DNA of 64,000 bases from an uncultured Tropicimonas sp. (GTDB taxonomy: Bacteria > Pseudomonadota > Alphaproteobacteria > Rhodobacterales > Rhodobacteraceae). The translations under genes were made by a program, and so were the position numbers. Below, in pieces: positions 49,251 to 57,841 of this stretch. The stretch covers positions 1 through 64,000 of the forward strand of contig CANMIP010000023.1 of assembly GCA_947497945.1 (NCBI GenBank), read 5' to 3'. The notes beneath the pieces were generated by a model that was given only the letters and a program-made list of their open reading frames with translations, made no database searches and was not told the DNA's origin. The stretch's first letter is position 1; every line of letters begins with the position of its first letter.

Positions 49251-50936
49251 GTGCGCGACACCGGGCGCGACTTCGATTCCGACGTGGTTCTGGGCGAAGA
49301 TTGGGTCGTTCCGGACACCAGCGATGCGGATATGCGCAAGAAGCGCGAAGGGCGTGGGTATCTCACGCTCAACCGTTCCCCACTGGCACGCAAGATCATC
49401 ACCTTCAACCTGATCGGCCTGCTGATCCTTGTCGGCGGCGTCTTCTATCTCAACCCGTTTCGCGACTCCATCGCCGCGCAACGCGTGGCCGGGCTGAAGA
49501 CCGAGGCTTCGCTGATCGCCAATGTCTTCGAAGCACAGGCGCAAGACGATGCGCCCGCGAACCTGTCTGCCAATGGCGGCGGCATCGACCCGCAGGCAAC
49601 GCTGCAAGACCTGACGCTGACCCGCGGCGTGCAGGTCTTCGTCTATGACACGGATGGCCTGCTCGTGGCGCAGGAAGCCGCGCCGAGGGTCAACCTGACG
49701 CCGCCGCAAAACTCGACCGTCATCACCGATTTCCTCAATGCGATCTGGGTGGGCACCTCGCGCCTTCTGACCCCGGTCCCTGCGGAGACATCCTGGACGG
49801 ATGGCGAGACACTCGCGCATTCGCTCGCCGCGCAGGCTGCGGACGGCACGCCCGCCGTTGTTGCCGGCACGGACGAGGCCGGGGAAACGCTCTTCGCCGT
49901 CGCCTCGCCGATCCGCGCAGGCGACGAGATCCTCGGGGTGGTGGCAATGTCCTCGCTTCCGGGCGAGGTGGACCGGCTGGTGCGCAAGGAGCGCGAACAG
50001 GTCCTGCAGATGTTCGTCATCGCGATTCTCGTTTCGATCGGCCTGAGTCTCGTGCTCGCCTCCACCATCGCCAACCCGCTTTCGGACCTTGCCGCGGCGG
50101 CCGAGATCGGGCGTGACCGCAATGCCCGCAAGATGACCCCGGGCCGGGTCCGCATTCCCGACCTGACCGGTCGCCCGGACGAGATTGGCCGCCTCTCCGG
50201 CGCCCTGCGCGGCATGGTCGCCGCGCTCTACGACCGGATCGACGCCAATGAGCAATTCGCGGCCGATGTCGCGCATGAGATCAAGAACCCGCTCGCATCG
50301 CTGCGTTCCGCGGTCGGCACGATGCGGGTGGCCAAGCGCGAAGACCAGCGCGAGAAGCTGCTCGACGTGATCGACCATGATGTCCGCCGCCTGGACCGGC
50401 TGGTCAGTGACATCTCCAATGCCTCGCGGCTGGATTCGGAGCTGGTCAAGGAAGACGAGGAACGTTTCGACCTCGTGAAGATGCTCGGCAACCTGACCGA
50501 CTACCTGGGTGAAGAGGCCAATAAAAAGGGCGTCGAGTTCATCACCGACCTGCCTCGGCAGCCAATCGAGGTCATCGGGCTGGAAGCGCGGCTGGCACAG
50601 GTCTTCGTCAATCTCATCGGCAATGCCGTAAGCTTCTGCGACGATGGCGATGCGGTGCGGGTCTGGGTGCGCAAGCGCGAGAACCGTGTGCTCGTTGTCT
50701 GCGAGGACACCGGCCCCGGCATTCCCGAACAGGCATTGTCGAAGATCTTCAACCGGTTCTACTCCGAGCGCCCGCCCGGACAGTTCGGCAATCACTCCGG
50801 CCTCGGCCTTGCGATCTCGAAACAGATCGTCGAGGCGCATGGCGGTGTGATCTGGGCCGAGAATATCCGTCCCACAGATGCGGACATCGCCTCCGAACCG
50901 CTCGGAGCGCGGTTCGTCGTCGGTTTGCCGGTGTAA
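49251..50936 (+). CDS. chvG: ChvG-type sensor histidine kinase
   Basis: 561-aa membrane kinase. An N-terminal cytoplasmic segment leads to TM1 ('IITFNLIGLLILVGGVFYLN', about 50-70). A periplasmic sensor follows to about 255, then TM2 ('MFVIAILVSIGLSLVLAS'), HAMP, and the H-box with 'VAHEIKNPLASLRSAVGTM'. The ATPase has 'NLIGNAVSFCDDGD' and 'VVCEDTGPGIPEQ'. It phosphorylates ChvI. GTG 49251 is favoured (GGAAGG at 49235-49240); ATG 49332 is an alternative. Confidence 0.92.
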   Translation: MRDTGRDFDSDVVLGEDWVVPDTSDADMRKKREGRGYLTLNRSPLARKIITFNLIGLLILVGGVFYLNPFRDSIAAQRVAGLKTEASLIANVFEAQAQDDAPANLSANGGGIDPQATLQDLTLTRGVQVFVYDTDGLLVAQEAAPRVNLTPPQNSTVITDFLNAIWVGTSRLLTPVPAETSWTDGETLAHSLAAQAADGTPAVVAGTDEAGETLFAVASPIRAGDEILGVVAMSSLPGEVDRLVRKEREQVLQMFVIAILVSIGLSLVLASTIANPLSDLAAAAEIGRDRNARKMTPGRVRIPDLTGRPDEIGRLSGALRGMVAALYDRIDANEQFAADVAHEIKNPLASLRSAVGTMRVAKREDQREKLLDVIDHDVRRLDRLVSDISNASRLDSELVKEDEERFDLVKMLGNLTDYLGEEANKKGVEFITDLPRQPIEVIGLEARLAQVFVNLIGNAVSFCDDGDAVRVWVRKRENRVLVVCEDTGPGIPEQALSKIFNRFYSERPPGQFGNHSGLGLAISKQIVEAHGGVIWAENIRPTDADIASEPLGARFVVGLPV

Positions 50937-50942
50937 GGCGGG

Positions 50943-51389
50943 ATGGGGCGCGAAGACCAGGATAGCGAAACCGACCTTCGCCTGCATGCCTCCGCCGTTG
51001 CCCTTGATAACCGAGCCTTGCTTATCCTCGGCCCGTCTGGAAGTGGAAAGTCTGGCCTTGCTCTGGAGTTGATCTCGCTTGGCGCCGTACTCGTCGCCGA
51101 TGACCAGACGCTGCTTCGGCGTGACGGCGCACGGCTCCTGGCGAGCCCGCACCCCCGGATCGCCGGCCGGCTGGAAGCCCGCCATGTCGGGCTCCTGCGC
51201 CTCCCCTGCCGGACCGATGTCCCGGTGGCCCTCGCCATCGACCTCGGAACCGACGAGACCGACAGGCTTCCACCGGCGCGCGGCCTCGTCCTGCTTGATC
51301 AAAAGGTCACCTTGCTGCACCGCCCTCCCGGCGGGCATGCAGCGCATGCGATAGTTCACTGCCTGCAAGGAAGGCGAGAGACGCCATGA
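50943..51389 (+). CDS. hprK: Truncated-type HPr kinase/phosphorylase
   Basis: 148-aa protein corresponding to the C-terminal catalytic half of Gram-positive HprK, the usual short alphaproteobacterial form. Walker A is GPSGSGKS (30-37). Downstream '[15 protein letters not shown]' and the C-terminal part cover the HprK signature region. It is expected to phosphorylate the regulatory serine of HPr, encoded two genes further on. The gene starts 6 bp after chvG and overlaps rapZ by 4 bp, so chvG, hprK, rapZ and the PTS genes are one operon. Confidence 0.92.
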   Translation: MGREDQDSETDLRLHASAVALDNRALLILGPSGSGKSGLALELISLGAVLVADDQTLLRRDGARLLASPHPRIAGRLEARHVGLLRLPCRTDVPVALAIDLGTDETDRLPPARGLVLLDQKVTLLHRPPGGHAAHAIVHCLQGRRETP

Positions 51390-52309
51390 CCGACCTGACT
51401 GCCGCGCCGGCCGCCACCCATGCGCCCCGCATTCTCCTCGTCACCGGTCCATCCGGCGCCGGACGCAGTACGGCGATCCGCGCCCTCGAGGATCTCGGCT
51501 ACGAGGTCATCGACAACCTGCCGCTCTCGCTGGTCCCGCGCCTGCTGGAAGGACCGCCGTCGGGACCGGCCCTGGCGCTCGGCGTGGACAGCCGAAATCG
51601 CGACTTCTCGACCGGAGCCTTTCTCGAGTTGCTGGACCGGCTGGACGCGCATGGCGTCGAGCTGCTCTATCTCGACTGCACCTCCGAGATACTCCAACGC
51701 CGCTACTCCGAAACCCGCCGCCGCCATCCGCTCGCGCCGGCAGAAAGCCCGGCCGTCGGAATTGCCCGCGATTTCGACCTCCTCGTCCCGATCCGTCAAC
51801 GCGCCGACGTGGTGATCGACACGTCCGAGTTGACGGTCCACGAGCTGCGGGCCGAAGTTGGCCGCTGGTTCGGCAACCCGACGGGCAATCGCCTCGCCCT
51901 TTCGGTCCATTCCTTCTCCTACAAGCGCGGCCTTCCGCGCGGGCTGGATATGGTCTTCGACTGCCGGTTCCTGCGCAATCCCTACTGGGATGCCAACCTG
52001 CGCAGCCTGAACGGGCTGTCTGAGGAAGTCGCCGGGTACGTTGCCGAGGATCCGCGTTTCGACAGCTTTTTCGACAAGGTCCGAGATCTCGCGCTGCTGT
52101 TGCTTCCGGCCTATGTCGAGGAGGGCAAGTCCTATCTCGCCATCGGTTTCGGCTGCACGGGAGGGCAACACCGATCGGTGACCATGGCCGAAAAGCTCGG
52201 GAATACGCTTGCGGAGGCAGGATGGCAGGTGTCAATTAGGCACAGGGAACTTGAAAGAAACGCAGCTGCCGCTGGCAGATCAGCGACACAGACGGGGACA
52301 CAAACGTGA
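51386..52309 (+). CDS. rapZ: RNase adapter/nucleotide-binding protein RapZ (YvcJ family)
   Basis: 307-aa protein. The N-terminal P-loop reads GPSGAGRS (21-28); Arg27 replaces the usual lysine, a variant I associate with Rhodobacterales. A C-terminal domain has '[20 protein letters not shown]', '[13 protein letters not shown]' and '[17 protein letters not shown]', all family hallmarks. RapZ senses amino-sugar or cell-envelope precursors in enterobacteria; its role in alphaproteobacteria is less clear. It is coupled at both ends (ATGA, GTGA) to hprK and the EIIA gene. Confidence 0.93.
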   Translation: MTDLTAAPAATHAPRILLVTGPSGAGRSTAIRALEDLGYEVIDNLPLSLVPRLLEGPPSGPALALGVDSRNRDFSTGAFLELLDRLDAHGVELLYLDCTSEILQRRYSETRRRHPLAPAESPAVGIARDFDLLVPIRQRADVVIDTSELTVHELRAEVGRWFGNPTGNRLALSVHSFSYKRGLPRGLDMVFDCRFLRNPYWDANLRSLNGLSEEVAGYVAEDPRFDSFFDKVRDLALLLLPAYVEEGKSYLAIGFGCTGGQHRSVTMAEKLGNTLAEAGWQVSIRHRELERNAAAAGRSATQTGTQT

Positions 52310-52707
52310 TTGGCATCGTGATCGTTGCTCACGGAGGTCTGGCCAACGAGTATCTTGCCGCGGTTGAACATGTCGTCGGCAAACAGGTCGGGATGCGCGC
52401 CATCGCCATCGCCCCCGAGCATGACAGGATTCTCAAGCAGGAAGAAATTCTCGAAGCGACCAACTCGGTGGATACCGGCGACGGCGTTGTCGTTGTGACC
52501 GACATGTTCGGCGGATCGCCGTCGAATCTTTCGCTCCGCGCCTGCAACCGGGAAAACCGCATGATCCTGTACGGAGCCAACCTGCCGATGCTGATCAAGC
52601 TGGCCAAATCGCGCCAGATGTCGGTCGGCGATGCTGTCAGCAATGCCCTGGTGGCCGGGCGCAAATATATCAACAGCTTCGACGGCGCAGCCGGGAAATC
52701 AGATTGA
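52306..52707 (+). CDS. PTS EIIA-Man-type regulatory protein
   Basis: 133-aa EIIA of the mannose family with phosphorylatable His9 in '[13 protein letters not shown]' and the core '[19 protein letters not shown]'. The start is GTG 52306, overlapping the rapZ stop. No sugar-specific EIIB or EIIC is nearby, so this is part of a regulatory (non-transport) PTS. The phosphate donor is probably a PtsP/EI encoded elsewhere, through HPr from the next gene. Confidence 0.92.
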   Translation: MIGIVIVAHGGLANEYLAAVEHVVGKQVGMRAIAIAPEHDRILKQEEILEATNSVDTGDGVVVVTDMFGGSPSNLSLRACNRENRMILYGANLPMLIKLAKSRQMSVGDAVSNALVAGRKYINSFDGAAGKSD

Positions 52708-52986
52708 ATGAGCAGATCCAGCTTGAAGATTCTCCAGATCATCAACGAGAAGGGGCTGCACGCCCGCGCCTCTGCAAAATTCGTCGAGACGGTCGAGGAA
52801 TTCGAGGCCGAGGCGGAAGTCAGGAAGGACGGTCTTGACGCCGCAGGCGACAGCATCATGGGGCTTTTGATGTTGGCAGCCTCCCGGGGAACCTCTATTG
52901 AGGTCGAAACCAGCGGGCCGCAGGCGGAGGAGCTGATGCTGGCGCTGGAAGAATTGGTCGCCGACCGTTTCGGCGAGGGAATGTAG
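52708..52986 (+). CDS. ptsH: Phosphocarrier protein HPr
   Basis: 92-aa HPr with catalytic His18 in GLHARAS and regulatory Ser49 in 'GDSIMGLLMLAASRG', the HprK target. It begins directly at the end of the EIIA gene. It carries phosphate from EI to EIIA, and the serine gives HprK control. Confidence 0.95.
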   Translation: MSRSSLKILQIINEKGLHARASAKFVETVEEFEAEAEVRKDGLDAAGDSIMGLLMLAASRGTSIEVETSGPQAEELMLALEELVADRFGEGM

Positions 52987-53044
52987 GCAGAGCGCAGGGG
53001 GATCTGGCAAGTTGGTGGACTCGACCCAGCAAAGGCCGTTGCTG

Positions 53045-53932
53045 ATGCAGAAGCGCCCCACCAGGAACCTTATTGGTCAGGGCAGTGGCGAAAACCTCAG
53101 CGATCAGCCCTATGACAAGCGCCGACTCTCCTACGCCAATACCTTCGAGAATCCGTTCCAGGTCGGCACGATCCACCTGATGGAGGCGCTGACGGGCAAG
53201 TTGCGCCTCTTGCGACTGATCCGGAAATTCGAGGCCATGGGCGTGCCCGAGGGACAGGGGTTCTGGGCCCAGGCGCTGGACGTGATGGGGATCGCGTTGA
53301 AGACACCGCAGGCCCAGATCGACAATATCCCCGAAACCGGGCCGCTCGTCATCGTTGCAAACCACCCGCACGGGCTGATCGACGGCATGGTCCTGGCCGA
53401 GCTGATCGGGCGACGCCGGACGGATTACAAGATCCTGACGCGCTCGCTGCTGACCGGTGTCGGTGAAATCGACCGGTTCATGCTGCCGGTGCCCTTCCCG
53501 CATGAGACGGATGCGCTGCAGCAGAATCTCGACATGCGCCGCAAGTCGATGGAGCATCTCAAGGATGGCGGCTGTATCGTTCTGTTCCCCTCCGGTGTCG
53601 TCGCGTCTTCGGACACGATGTTCGGACCGGTTGTCGAGCGCGAATGGAACCCCTTTACCGCCAAGATGATCCAGCGCAGCCAGGCAAGGGTGCTGCCGAT
53701 CTTCTTCACCGGTCGCAACTCGCGCTGGTACCAGATGTCGAACCGGATCTCGGCCACCCTTCGGCAAGGACTGCTGCTATACGAGGTCGTGCACGCCCTG
53801 AACAGGCCGCAGGCGCCCATTGTCGGAACGCCCATCGAGCGCAACGAGATCGACGAGTGGAGTTCCAACCCGCGCGGCTTCGTCGCAATGCTGCGCGAAC
53901 GGACCCTGGCGCTTCGCGGCCTGAAGGCCTGA
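53045..53932 (+). CDS. Lysophospholipid/glycerol-phosphate acyltransferase family protein
   Basis: 295-aa PlsC-like acyltransferase. The catalytic motif NHPHGLIDG replaces the usual NHxxxxD box (here His-Pro-His-Gly-Leu-Ile-Asp), and a later FPSG motif acts in substrate binding. Relatives acylate lysophosphatidic acid or lyso-ornithine lipids. It is likely membrane-bound, with hydrophobic stretches but no clear TM. The start is ATG 53045; TTG 53012 and GTG 53015 are alternatives. It is the last gene of the chvI operon. Confidence 0.85.
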   Translation: MQKRPTRNLIGQGSGENLSDQPYDKRRLSYANTFENPFQVGTIHLMEALTGKLRLLRLIRKFEAMGVPEGQGFWAQALDVMGIALKTPQAQIDNIPETGPLVIVANHPHGLIDGMVLAELIGRRRTDYKILTRSLLTGVGEIDRFMLPVPFPHETDALQQNLDMRRKSMEHLKDGGCIVLFPSGVVASSDTMFGPVVEREWNPFTAKMIQRSQARVLPIFFTGRNSRWYQMSNRISATLRQGLLLYEVVHALNRPQAPIVGTPIERNEIDEWSSNPRGFVAMLRERTLALRGLKA

Positions 53933-53969
53933 TCGCCGCTTTCTCCCCACCACATCCGTGCAGTCCCCC

Positions 53970-53999
53970 GACCGGCCAGGCCCGCCGGGGTCTTTTCGT
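53970..53999 (+). terminator. Possible terminator after the acyltransferase gene
   Basis: GC-rich imperfect hairpin (GACCGGC ... GCCGGGGTC with a two-base bulge) followed by TTTTCG, between convergent genes. It is weak but well placed. Confidence 0.4.
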
Positions 54000-54004
54000 C
54001 GAAC

Positions 54005-54880
54005 CTAGCGAGTCGGGACCGGCGTTTCACCGCGATAATCGTAGAAACCGCGGCCGGATTTGCGTCCCAGCCAACCGGCCTCGACATATTTGGTGAGCAG
54101 CGGGCAAGGACGGTATTTCGTGTCCGCCAGCCCGTCATAGAGCACGTTCATGATCGCCAGGCAGGTATCGAGCCCGATGAAATCGGCCAGTTCCAGCGGG
54201 CCCATCGGATGGGCCGCGCCCAGCTTGAGCGCCGTGTCGATGGACCGTACATTTCCGACGCCTTCGTAGAGCGTATAGACAGCCTCGTTGATCATCGGCA
54301 GCAGGATCCGGTTGACGATGAAGGCCGGGAAGTCCTCGGCGCTCGCCGCCGTCTTGCCAAGCGTGCTGACCAAGGCCAGCAATTGTTGGTAGGTTGCGTC
54401 GTCCGTGGCGATCCCGCGGATCAGCTCGACCAGCTTCATGACCGGCACGGGGTTCATGAAGTGAAGCCCCATGAAGCGCTCGGGCCGATCTGTACGGCTG
54501 GCCAGCCGGGTGATCGAGATTGAGGATGTGTTCGATGTCAGGATCGTTTCCGGCTTCAGGTGCGGCAGAAGGTCCTCGAAAATCGCGACCTTGATTGTCT
54601 CGCGCTCCGAGGCCGCCTCGATGATGAGGTCCGACGGGCCGATATCCGAAAGCGTCAGCGTCGTGCTGATCCGGGCGAGCGCATCGTCGCGGGCCTCTGC
54701 CGATATCTTCTCCCGAGACACTTGCCGGTCCAGGTTCTTGCGGATCACCCCGATGCCCCGGTCGAGCGCTTCCTGGCTGATATCGTTGAGTTTTACTTCA
54801 TAACCGGAGAGCGCGAAAACATGGGCAATCCCGTTTCCCATCTGGCCCGCGCCGACGATGCCGACTGTTTTGATGTCCAT
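54005..54880 (-). CDS. 3-hydroxybutyryl-CoA dehydrogenase
   Basis: 291-aa NAD-dependent dehydrogenase. The N-terminal Rossmann motif is GAGQMGNGIAHVFA (9-22). The catalytic His/Glu region is 'LHFMNPVPVMKLVELIRG', and the C-terminal domain reads 'GAAHPMGPLELADFIGLDT'. It interconverts acetoacetyl-CoA and 3-hydroxybutyryl-CoA (Hbd/PaaH type), in polyhydroxybutyrate, ethylmalonyl-CoA or fatty acid metabolism. The start is ATG 54880 with GAAGGTGGGA upstream; 54985 would add 35 residues. Confidence 0.93.
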   Translation of the reverse strand: MDIKTVGIVGAGQMGNGIAHVFALSGYEVKLNDISQEALDRGIGVIRKNLDRQVSREKISAEARDDALARISTTLTLSDIGPSDLIIEAASERETIKVAIFEDLLPHLKPETILTSNTSSISITRLASRTDRPERFMGLHFMNPVPVMKLVELIRGIATDDATYQQLLALVSTLGKTAASAEDFPAFIVNRILLPMINEAVYTLYEGVGNVRSIDTALKLGAAHPMGPLELADFIGLDTCLAIMNVLYDGLADTKYRPCPLLTKYVEAGWLGRKSGRGFYDYRGETPVPTR

Positions 54881-55059
54881 TTTGTCCCACCTTCTCGTGG
54901 ATGCTGCATTTGCACGGAGTCTATGCTGCAACCGCAAAGCGTTCCAGCCAACACCGCTTGTGAGGATTGCTATAAATCGTCTCAACCTTTCGGTTTAGGA
55001 AAATCGCAATAAGCATCGGCCAATCTCGGTTTCGGGTGAATGAGAACTGAGGTGGTGGG

Positions 55060-55890
55060 ATGGCTTTCGAGCATCCGGGCGATGGAGCCCTGGACTATCT
55101 GCCGTGCAGATACGGCGAATCGAAATTACTTTTCAGAGGACCAAAAAAGCGGCTTGATGAGCCATATATTGCCTTTTTCGGCTCAACGGAGACCTATGGG
55201 CGCTTCATCGAGACGCCCTTCCCCGATCTGGTCGGCGATACACTTGGGTTGAACAGCGTCAATCTCGGCTGTGTGAATGCGGGAATCGATGTCTACAACA
55301 ACGACCGGACCCTGCTCGAAATCGCGGCAGGGGCGAAGGTCACCGTCCTGCAGGTCATGGGCGCGCATAACCTGAGCAACCGGTTCTACTCGGTGCATCC
55401 GCGCCGCAACGATCGTTTCGTCGGTCCCTCCGCCTTGATGCAAACGGTCTATCGAGAGGTGGATTTCACCGATTTCGCCTTCACGCGGCACCTGATGACC
55501 AGTCTTCGGGCGCAATGCCGGCAGCGGTTCGAAATGGTGACGAATGAGCTCAAGGCCGCCTGGACGGCCCGGATGCGCAGCCTGCTGGAGAAGATCAAGG
55601 GGCCCAAGGTCCTGCTCTGGCTGGCGGATCACAGGCCCGAGGAGGCCCGGATCGACCAGGCCGACTATGCACAGGACCCGCTCTATATCAGCCGTTCCAT
55701 GCTGGACGATCTGCGCAGCAGCATCGATGGCTATGTCGAAGTGGTCTACGATCCGGCGATCCGCGCGACCCAGACCGAAGGCATGGTCTTCTCCGAACTG
55801 GAAGCGCCGGCGGCAATGGAAACGCCCGGGATGAGCGTCCATCGATCCGCGAACGCTGCGCTGTCAGAAGAACTGGTAAAATACCTCTGA
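55060..55890 (+). CDS. DUF6473 family protein
   Basis: 276-aa protein of a family I associate mainly with Rhodobacterales. It starts at ATG 55060 and has the recurring core 'YIAFFGSTETYGRF', 'VNLGCVNAGIDVYNND' and 'VTVLQVMGAHNLSNRFYSVH', suggesting an SGNH-hydrolase-like or GSCFA-like alpha/beta fold. The final 'LSEELVKYL' is a typical C-terminus. Its function is unknown. It is monocistronic with a clear terminator at 55955. Confidence 0.75.
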   Translation: MAFEHPGDGALDYLPCRYGESKLLFRGPKKRLDEPYIAFFGSTETYGRFIETPFPDLVGDTLGLNSVNLGCVNAGIDVYNNDRTLLEIAAGAKVTVLQVMGAHNLSNRFYSVHPRRNDRFVGPSALMQTVYREVDFTDFAFTRHLMTSLRAQCRQRFEMVTNELKAAWTARMRSLLEKIKGPKVLLWLADHRPEEARIDQADYAQDPLYISRSMLDDLRSSIDGYVEVVYDPAIRATQTEGMVFSELEAPAAMETPGMSVHRSANAALSEELVKYL

Positions 55891-56251
55891 GCCGACGGGG
55901 ATTGTGCCCTCCCGGCGGAAGACGCATGGGCCGGCTGGCGGCTCTGTATAAGATGGCCTGTCGCAGGATCGCGGCAGGCCTTTCCTTTGCTCGAAAGTGG
56001 CCTTCCGGTCTTCGGATGCGCGGCCAGGACGTCTTCGCCACAATCAGAAATGGCCCGTGCGCAGGCCCATGCCGCCCCTTCCGTGCAGTGAAGGACCATC
56101 TTGGAGCAGGCGTCCGTGTTGCCCGCTGCGCCGCGCATATGTCGACAGGCTTTCCAGCGCGTTGCGCCCGTCGCCCCGGGCGTTCGTGCTGGTGGCCCTT
56201 GGCGCCGACACCGGCTAGTCTCGCCACAACCGACAGAGCTTGGAAACGAAT
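55891..56251 (+). other. Intergenic region before the TauR-like gene
   Basis: A 361-bp non-coding stretch. It carries a terminator for the preceding gene (55955-55992) and, presumably, the promoter of the regulator at 56252. No promoter hexamers, repeats or small genes stand out in the second half. Confidence 0.5.
55955..55992 (+). terminator. Rho-independent terminator after the DUF6473 gene
   Basis: Stem GGCCTGTCGC / GCGGCAGGCC (one G-U pair, loop AGGATC) followed by TTTCCTTTGCTC. Confidence 0.8.
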
Positions 56252-57715
56252 ATGGCGATCCCGGCCGCAGCCTTCCTCCTTGCCCCAGAGAGCGAGCGCT
56301 CGCTGCAAAAGCAGATCCAGCAATGCGTTGCCGAAGCGGTTCTGGCCGGCCGGTTCCGGCCCGGCGAGAAGATGCCGTCGACCCGGCGCCTTGCCGAACA
56401 TCTCGGCATCGCCCGCATCACGGTCACCATCGCCTATACCGAACTCGTCGCCAACGAATACCTCGTATCCCGCGGTCGCTCGGGCTTCTTCATCTCCGAA
56501 AACGCCCCCCGCCCGCCGGATTTCGCAACACCCGCCCCGGCCCAGACCGGCCAGATCGACTGGTCGCGCGCCCTCGGACAGCGCTTCTCCGGCTATGCGC
56601 CGCTCACCCGTCCGCCCGATTGGCGCAGCTATCGCTACCCGTTCATTTATGGACAGGCCGATCCGCGCCTCTTCGACCACCAGAACTGGCGCCTCTGTGC
56701 CCTGCAGGCACTCGGCCAGAAGGATTTCGAAGCCCTCACCTCGGATTACTACGAGCGCGACGACCCGCAGCTCGTCGAATACATTCTGCGCCACATCCTT
56801 CCCCGCCGCGGCATCGCCGCGAAGCCCTCCGAGATCCTGCTTACCATGGGCGCGCAGAACGCCCTCTGGACCACCGCGCAGATCCTGCTCACCCAGCGCC
56901 GCACCGCTGCGCATGAAAACCCCTGCTATCCCGGCCTGCGCGAGATCCTCAACCAGACCCGATGCAACACCGTCGCCATCGATGTCGATGCCGAGGGGCT
57001 GCCGCCCGATGCCCTGCCGGACGGGGTCGATGTGGTCTTCACAACGCCCAGCCACCACTGCCCGACCAATATCACCCTGCCGCTGGAGCGCCGCAGGCGG
57101 CTTCTGGAACGGGCCACGGCCGAGGGCTTCCTGATCGTCGAAGACGATTACGAATTCGAGATCGCTTTCGGCCGGTCCCCCTCTCCGGCGCTCAAGTCGC
57201 TCGATCGCAGCGGGTCGGTCATCTACACGGGCTCCTTCTCCAAGTCCCTGTTTCCGGGTCTGCGGCTTGGCTATCTCGTCGCTCCGGAACCATTCATCAC
57301 CGAGGCCCGCGCCCTGCGGGCACTCGTCCTGCGTCACCCGCCCGGCCATATCCAGCGCACGGTCGCCTATTTCCTCTCGCTGGGCCATTACGACGCCCAG
57401 ATCGCCCGCATGGGCCGGGCCTTCGCCAAAAGGCGCGCGATCATGGAACAGGCGCTGCGGGAGAATGACCTGCCCCCTGCCGGCGGAGAGACATTTGGTG
57501 GCTCGTCCTACTGGATGAAGGCGCCGGAGGGGGTCGACACGCAGCGACTCGCCCAAGGCCTGCGCGAGCAAGGCGTCCTGATCGAGCCGGGCGGCGCCTT
57601 CTTCGGGTCGACCGAAGATCATCGCCATTTCCGCCTTGCCTATTCTTCCATCGCCTCGGAGCGCATCCCCAACGGAATCCGGCTGCTTTCGCAGGCAATT
57701 CGCGCCGAAAGCTGA
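56252..57715 (+). CDS. MocR/TauR-type regulator (GntR helix-turn-helix fused to PLP aminotransferase)
   Basis: 487-aa protein. The N-terminal GntR winged helix (about 10-80) has 'AGRFRPGEKMPSTRRLAEHL'. The C-terminal class I aminotransferase-like domain (about 110-480) has the PLP lysine in 'GSFSKSLFPGLRLGYLVAP'. In Rhodobacter and Paracoccus TauR, this architecture activates taurine genes and co-regulates xsc. Here xsc lies two genes downstream, which supports the TauR reading, but tpa and tauABC are not in the window. The start is ATG 56252 with GGAAA; TTG 56240 is the alternative. Confidence 0.85.
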   Translation: MAIPAAAFLLAPESERSLQKQIQQCVAEAVLAGRFRPGEKMPSTRRLAEHLGIARITVTIAYTELVANEYLVSRGRSGFFISENAPRPPDFATPAPAQTGQIDWSRALGQRFSGYAPLTRPPDWRSYRYPFIYGQADPRLFDHQNWRLCALQALGQKDFEALTSDYYERDDPQLVEYILRHILPRRGIAAKPSEILLTMGAQNALWTTAQILLTQRRTAAHENPCYPGLREILNQTRCNTVAIDVDAEGLPPDALPDGVDVVFTTPSHHCPTNITLPLERRRRLLERATAEGFLIVEDDYEFEIAFGRSPSPALKSLDRSGSVIYTGSFSKSLFPGLRLGYLVAPEPFITEARALRALVLRHPPGHIQRTVAYFLSLGHYDAQIARMGRAFAKRRAIMEQALRENDLPPAGGETFGGSSYWMKAPEGVDTQRLAQGLREQGVLIEPGGAFFGSTEDHRHFRLAYSSIASERIPNGIRLLSQAIRAES

Positions 57716-57841
57716 CCGCTGAACGCGCAGGCTGGCGATGCCTTGCCGAACGACTCATGCCACGATTGACGGCACGGAGCGTCGTGATACTCGCCTTGTC
57801 CAAAAGAGGTCGCAGGTCCGGATAACGGGCAGGGTCGAGAC

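Noticed and set aside
49128-51368. 746-codon open frame on the minus strand
   Set aside because: It is antisense to chvI, chvG and hprK; no domain or ribosome binding site.
55688-57628. 646-codon open frame on the minus strand
   Set aside because: It is antisense to the TauR-like gene, whose PLP-lysine and helix-turn-helix motifs are clear.
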